A stretch of DNA of 64,000 bases, taken from positions 1 through 64,000 of the forward strand of contig DAOULH010000038.1 of the NCBI GenBank assembly GCA_034420475.1, in the 5' to 3' direction. Below the pieces are notes generated by a model that saw only the letters and a program-made list of their open reading frames with translations, searched no databases and was not told the origin of the DNA. Position numbers and translations under genes: made by a program. Below, piece after piece: positions 59,614-64,000 of the stretch (its first letter is position 1; every line of letters begins with the position of its first letter). This DNA is from Bin87 sp034420475 (GTDB lineage: Bacteria; Chloroflexota; Dehalococcoidia; Lucifugimonadales; UBA3495).

Positions 59614-60676
59614 TCACTCGCAGTAATCCAGCGCGACGTTCTCGAAATCGTTGATCTGCACTTCTCGGAGCGCAGTCGGGATGCAGCCATGAAAATGATT
59701 GTCCGACAGACGTATATGAACCATTTCCGTGAGATTCAGCCGCTCGGGCTTGATCTCGCCGGTTAGATAGTTGTCCTCCACCCAAAGCCATGCAAGTTGG
59801 TCAAGTCTGCTTAAATCAGGAAGCGGGCCGACCAGACGATTGCCGAATAGTTCGATCCCGCGCAGGTTCCCCAGGTCTCCGAGTTCCTTCGGTATCACAC
59901 CACCGATGCCTGCGTTCACCAGCACTATCCCTTCTAGGCGTTCCCAGTTTCCAACTTCGCGTGGTATCTCGCCGCCCAGTTGGTTGTTGGCGAGATTGAT
60001 CCAGGTCAAATTCCGTAGATTCGTTAATTCCTCGGGTATCGGTTCGCTGAGGCTGTTGTCGGCCAGTGAAATCCAGTTCAAGTCAACGAGTAGGCCTAGT
60101 TCTGGTGGTATCGGTCCGGTTAGTTTCATATCTGCGAGGTCAAGACGTTCCAAGTGGTGGAGATAGGCCAGTTCCTTGGGTATCGGCCCGGAGAGGTCGT
60201 TACCGAATAGGTCCAACTCTCGCAGCTCGCGCAACTTGACCATCTCACTTGCTGGGATTACGCCAGTGATGCTACTTCCTCGCAGATTGAGCACACGGAG
60301 ATTACGCCAGCCTATGATCTCAGGGAACTCGCCTCGAAAATCGTTCTCGCCCAAATTGACGACTTCAATGCGCTGAAGTTCCGTCAGGGCTCTCGGAACC
60401 CGCCCTTGCAGATTGTTGTTCGGCAAGTCCAGCATGATGACGTACTGCTTCGTCGCGTCGGTGGTCACGCCGAACCAGGTATCAAGGGGCTCGTCGGATA
60501 ACCAGTTGGTGCGGTTTCCATGCCGTGCCGCCGGTAGCGTTGTAAAAGTTCGTCAAAAGAGCGCGGTCGGTGGTCGTTTGATTGCTTTGAGTTGCCTTGC
60601 TGGAACCAGTGCCGGCGAACAGAACCAGCGCGGAGAGTGCAATGCCCAGGGCAGCGAAAGTGATACGGTAACGCAT
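59614..60676 (-). pseudogene. Secreted leucine-rich-repeat protein with a frameshift
   Basis: The gene starts at 60676 with a signal peptide (MRYRITFAALGIALSALVLF), then DRALLTNFYNATGGTAWK, the cap that precedes plant-type LRRs. At about 60515 the frame breaks in a short A-run; in the next frame RTNWLSDEPLDTWFGVTTDA continues the expected LRR cap and then about nine repeats (LDLFGNDLSGPIPKELAYL type) to the TGA at 59614-59616. One base change would restore the whole gene of about 350 residues. It could be a sequencing error. Confidence 0.7.
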
Positions 60677-60689
60677 TTTCGAACCTCCA

Positions 60690-62027
60690 TTATCGGTCAA
60701 TCAAAACTTTCGAGCATCCTAGTACTTCATTGATACCTGCTGGGCCACCCGTCCATGCACAAACTGTCAAGTTAGATACATTGTCCAGTGATGGATTGAT
60801 ATGGGCGTATACTTTTAGTTTGCGTTCATTAACTTCGTAAATGTCTGCAATTATAGTAATATTTCTAGGTGCCCAATAACGGCCCGGAGGAAGATGCGGC
60901 ATGACTGCCCCAATCAATCTATGTTTACCATTTGCATCATCTACTAGTGTAATATTTGAGTAAAAATCTGGATTAGTTGGATGTAAAGGATGTATAAACT
61001 TTCTGCTTCCTATCATTTCTACGTGCACTTTCAAAAGACCGCTGGCATTGACAGTTGGTTTTATGGTCCATTTTATTTTTGGAAGGACTGGAACATAGTC
61101 TGTCATGTTACTCTTCTCAGTTGTAGGCTCAGAAGTAGGTTCGGCAGTCGGAGCAGGCCGTCTGGTCGCCATAGTCTGAATTGGCCCTCTAATTCGGCTC
61201 ACCTTACCGGCCGTCAACTCTGGCAGCTGGCGACTAATTTCCCTAACCGACAACGCAAACCCGATGCCTTTTGCGTCGGCCAGGTACGACGTGTTGATGC
61301 CCACTATCTCGCCATTCAGGTTGACCAGCGGCCCGCCGCTGTTGCCGGGGTTGATGGCGGCGTCGTGTTGGGCGAACCGGCTACCTCGCATTTGGCGAAA
61401 AGCCGATACGATGCCCTTGGTCACAGTCAGGTCATGGCCCAACTGCAACGGGAAACCCAGGGCGAGAACCTCGTCCCCGACCGTACTATGACTTGCGAAA
61501 ACTGCGGACTGAAACGGAGCGCCGGACTTGATTTGAACTGTCGCCAAATCCGCCGCGGCGTCCTTTTTCACGACTTCGGACTGGTACTTCTGGCCGTTAA
61601 TGTACAGCGTGTAGTGAGTACAACACTCGACGACGTGGGCGTTGGTCAGCACCAATCCGCCTTTGGAGATTATGACGCCAGAGCCAACGCTTTTCCTGCC
61701 TTTTGTAAACTGGACGACTGTCGGTCTGAGTTGTTCGACCAGTTCGGCTATACTCGGTCCGAAATGGACTAGTTCGTCGCCAATGTCAGGCGTTACCAGT
61801 TCGGAAGTCGGTCTCGTCGGTTCGATGGTCGGCGTCGGCTCGGCAGTAGGCGTAGGTGCAGTAGTCGATGTCGGAGTAGGTATCGGCGCAGCTTTAGTGA
61901 GCGCCACTTCAATCATGTTACTTATATCAGGCGTCGCAGTAGCCGGTGGCGTCTGACTAGATGACGTGCAAGCAACTGCGAGAACGAAAAGGGGAATAAC
62001 CGCCGCCCTGATGTCTAGCAAACCCAT
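60690..62027 (-). CDS. Trypsin-like (HtrA-type) serine protease lipoprotein
   Basis: The 445-residue protein has a lipoprotein signal (VLAVAC, Cys20), a Pro/Thr-rich linker (45-80) and an S1C protease domain with a complete triad: His131 (TNAHVVE), Asp160 (AAADLATVQ) and Ser230 (NPGNSGGPL). There is no PDZ domain; instead a 130-residue C-terminal domain of unknown kind follows. That part (about 60750-61100) is noticeably AT-richer than the protease part, suggesting a separate origin. A GGAGG ribosome site fixes the ATG at 62027. Confidence 0.88.
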   Translation of the reverse strand: MGLLDIRAAVIPLFVLAVACTSSSQTPPATATPDISNMIEVALTKAAPIPTPTSTTAPTPTAEPTPTIEPTRPTSELVTPDIGDELVHFGPSIAELVEQLRPTVVQFTKGRKSVGSGVIISKGGLVLTNAHVVECCTHYTLYINGQKYQSEVVKKDAAADLATVQIKSGAPFQSAVFASHSTVGDEVLALGFPLQLGHDLTVTKGIVSAFRQMRGSRFAQHDAAINPGNSGGPLVNLNGEIVGINTSYLADAKGIGFALSVREISRQLPELTAGKVSRIRGPIQTMATRRPAPTAEPTSEPTTEKSNMTDYVPVLPKIKWTIKPTVNASGLLKVHVEMIGSRKFIHPLHPTNPDFYSNITLVDDANGKHRLIGAVMPHLPPGRYWAPRNITIIADIYEVNERKLKVYAHINPSLDNVSNLTVCAWTGGPAGINEVLGCSKVLIDR

Positions 62028-62423
62028 CCTGGCACCTCCATCGCGTCCAGAGAGTAAGGCGGTTGCTAGACTCGCGCTCGTCTCCCGTATGCAGGCACCG
62101 CGATGGAGGCATACGGCCTCCTCGCTGAAAAGCGACCTGCACACTACGGGCATACTGATGCCCAAGCGGACGGCGAACCGCCCGGCGCGTGGGATATACG
62201 CGAGTCTAGCGGCGGCATCCTAGCAGGGATGGATTGCACCGTCAACGTCGCACGGAGACAACGAAAAACGAGCCGGAGGTAAAATCTCGCGGCGCGTTTC
62301 AATAGGCTCGGATGCCTGCTGCTTTGCTATACTGTCCGGGAGCGGTTCCTCAGCCCCTTCACTCGATGTTGGGGTCAGGCAAATCTAACCGCCGAAAACA
62401 TTGACTGAATCGGAGTGCTGGAA
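62028..62423. other. Intergenic region, no gene seen
   Basis: Between the divergent protease and RAMA-like genes. I see only short, non-protein-like frames and no clear promoter. Confidence 0.55.
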
Positions 62424-62705
62424 ATGGCAACCTATCGACCTCCCATCGACTTGAAGATGATTGGCATCCGCATAGGCGACCAACTTCAATTTTACAGTGA
62501 CCCGACGGTAACCTGCATTGTGACCCAACTCTATCCGTCTGAGGTCCGGTATAAGGGCAGACTGCTGTCGCTTTCAGCTGCCGCAGAGGAAGTTCTGAAT
62601 GCCTCTGGCGCATACGGTGGAGGGCCGGACTACTGGGCATTTGAAGGCCAGACGCTAGATCAGCGCAGGCGCGAGTTCGCAGAATGGCACTCTAGAGGGG
62701 CGTAG
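62424..62705 (+). CDS. Small RAMA/DUF4357-like domain protein
   Basis: The 93-residue protein has a RAMA-like pattern: GIRIGDQLQFYSDPTVTCIV, EVRYKGRLLSLSAAAEEVLN and GGGPDYWAFEGQTLDQRRRE, close to the domain that accompanies restriction and DNA-modification enzymes as a reader of modified DNA. It stands alone here with no methyltransferase beside it. The GGAG ribosome site supports the ATG at 62424. The assignment is by pattern memory. Confidence 0.55.
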   Translation: MATYRPPIDLKMIGIRIGDQLQFYSDPTVTCIVTQLYPSEVRYKGRLLSLSAAAEEVLNASGAYGGGPDYWAFEGQTLDQRRREFAEWHSRGA

Positions 62706-62836
62706 CACAGCCGCGCCTGCTTACCCCGCCTGGATGGACGAGGTACTAGCGGCGTGGTGTGCCAGCCTATCGTGAGTGCTAACTAAACCAGAGCCAAGGT
62801 GAAACCCGCATTGGCGGTGGGTAGAATTGGCGATAG

Positions 62837-64000
62837 ATGAGGTGTTCGCCGAGCGAATCGGAGTGGGGGTTGCAGTTGGGCACGACGGAGATGGGGCCAC
62901 TATTGGAACGGTGGCGAATGGATGAGGCTGCGGTACGACGGCGGATATATCGGGCGCCGACGCCCCGGGAACGGGAACGTTGGCACGCGATGTGGCTGCT
63001 GACGCAAGGTTGGACGGCGGCGGCAGTAGGCCGAGCCTTGGAACGGGATGCCCACACCATTGGCCAATGGACCAGGGCGTTTGCGGAGGGCGGTGCGAAG
63101 GCGCTGGTTTTTGAGCAGACTGGTGGTTCCCCCCCGCGTTGGACGTGGAGCAACGGGCGGAGTTGACGACGGCGGTGCAGGAACTGCCCAGCCAGGCGGG
63201 CATCGAGCTATCCAACTGGAACTGGAGGGCGGTGCGGCAGTTTGTGGAGGATCGCTGCGGGATGGCGCTGAGCCGGAGTAGTTGTCTGAACTACCTGCAC
63301 CGGTTGGGGTTTGTGCTGAAGCGTCCCAAGAAGCGGTTGGTCAAGGCGGACCCGGTGCGAAGGGAAGCCTTTGTGTCAGAGTATGTGGCTCTGACCGGGG
63401 CGGCGCGACGCAGTGGCGCCAAGATATTCTTCGCTGACGAGGCGCACTTTCAGGCGGATGCTGATCTACGGGGCAAGTGGGTGCTGAAAGGGGAACCGGC
63501 CCTGGTAGACACCACCAGCCCGCGTCGTGGGGAGAAGGTGAGTTACTACTCAGCGGTGTGCTTGGAAACCGGAGAGGTGGAAGTGATGGAACTGGAGGGC
63601 AACAGCAACTCCGCCACCTCAACCGCTTTCCTGCAGTCCGCCACTGGCGGACGCGCCCGGCACACCGAACCACTGACGGTGATCTGGGACAACTCCCCAG
63701 CCCATCGGGGCGACGCGCTACGGACCTACTTGACTACACCCGGCTTGCACCTGCGCCTGGTGAACCTGCCCAGCTACAGTCCGGATTTCAACGCCTCGAT
63801 TTTTGACCAATCGCGCTATCTGGGGCTGGGTGCGCCAGGAGGCAACCGCCAACCTTTGTCTGGGGACCCGTGCCGCAGTACGAGAAAGGGTCGGCGACTT
63901 TTTCACCCATCTGGACCACCGCCGGCAAGAAGTCAAGCGACGATGCCGCACCATCCTTCAGGCTCGCGCCGCAGCACTCACTCGCCCGTCCAAGACAATC
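62837..64000 (+). pseudogene. IS630-family transposase, frameshifted, runs off the window
   Basis: The first frame (62837-63166) has the helix-turn-helix RERERWHAMWLLTQGWTAAA. At about 63125-63135 it shifts into SYSPDFN-type DDE sequence: KIFFADEAHFQADADLRGKW (first Asp), VIWDNSPAHRG (second Asp) and LVNLPSYSPDFN. At about 63800 it shifts again to IWGWVRQEATANLCLGTRAA, which continues to the window end. Two frameshifts make it a pseudogene unless the sequence is wrong. The 3' end is outside the window. Confidence 0.8.

Overview
The window looks like chromosomal DNA of a GC-rich, free-living bacterium, most likely a Chloroflexota (Dehalococcoidia/SAR202-like) lineage. This is an inference from gene content, not a database match: family III CoA-transferase, lipoproteins with LALAC-type lipoboxes and charged KEV linkers, an HspR-GrpE-DnaK cluster, dispersed 'tcattgcgag' repeats, and a SelD that uses selenocysteine. 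Six tRNA genes are present and no rRNA or CRISPR array is visible. Transposase remnants lie at both ends.

Layout. 0-3.2 kb: end of an IS5-type transposase, a CoA-transferase, a PBECR-like nuclease/DUF2283 pair and retropepsin-like remnants. 3.2-7.9 kb: a tight minus-strand run ktrB-ktrA-pheA-lepB-yihY. 8-14.7 kb: cupin, membrane protein, ATL DNA-repair protein, serpin lipoprotein, tRNAs, a VapC-type toxin-antitoxin pair and dispersed repeats. 14.8-28.6 kb: an iron-flavoured region with a DtxR-type regulator, an imelysin/di-haem/imelysin operon, a lipoprotein with a duplicated Fea1-like domain and an FbpA-like ferric-binding protein. A 1058-residue flippase-phosphatase-glycosyltransferase fusion sits among these genes. 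28.6-36.6 kb: GT-C-like membrane protein, epimerase, acyl-CoA dehydrogenase, a two-gene restriction-modification system, selD with in-frame UGA, and a sulfite-oxidase-like protein. 36.6-41.8 kb: small Cys-rich proteins divergent from hspR-grpE-dnaK, then a tRNA cluster.

42-49.8 kb: a dead IS701-like element, then a peptide ABC transporter (binding protein, DppB, DppC). Its dppB gene is cut by a 2902-bp IS1595-type transposon with perfect 24-bp inverted ends, an 8-bp target duplication and several cargo genes. 50-52.5 kb: decayed genes. 53.5-58.5 kb: a minus-strand operon joined by ATGA overlaps (GT4 glycosyltransferase, radical SAM/SPASM enzyme, WG-repeat O-methyltransferase fusion, histidine phosphatase), convergent with an epimerase. 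This is the best candidate for an undescribed pathway. 59-64 kb: small membrane protein, frameshifted LRR protein, trypsin-like lipoprotein protease with an AT-rich C-terminal domain, RAMA-like small protein and a broken IS630 element.

Functional links: the 14.8-28.6 kb genes plausibly serve iron uptake under DtxR-type control. The glycosyl genes at 21.5-31 kb and 52.5-58.3 kb plausibly build cell-surface or lipid-linked glycans. All assignments come from reading the sequence, without searches.
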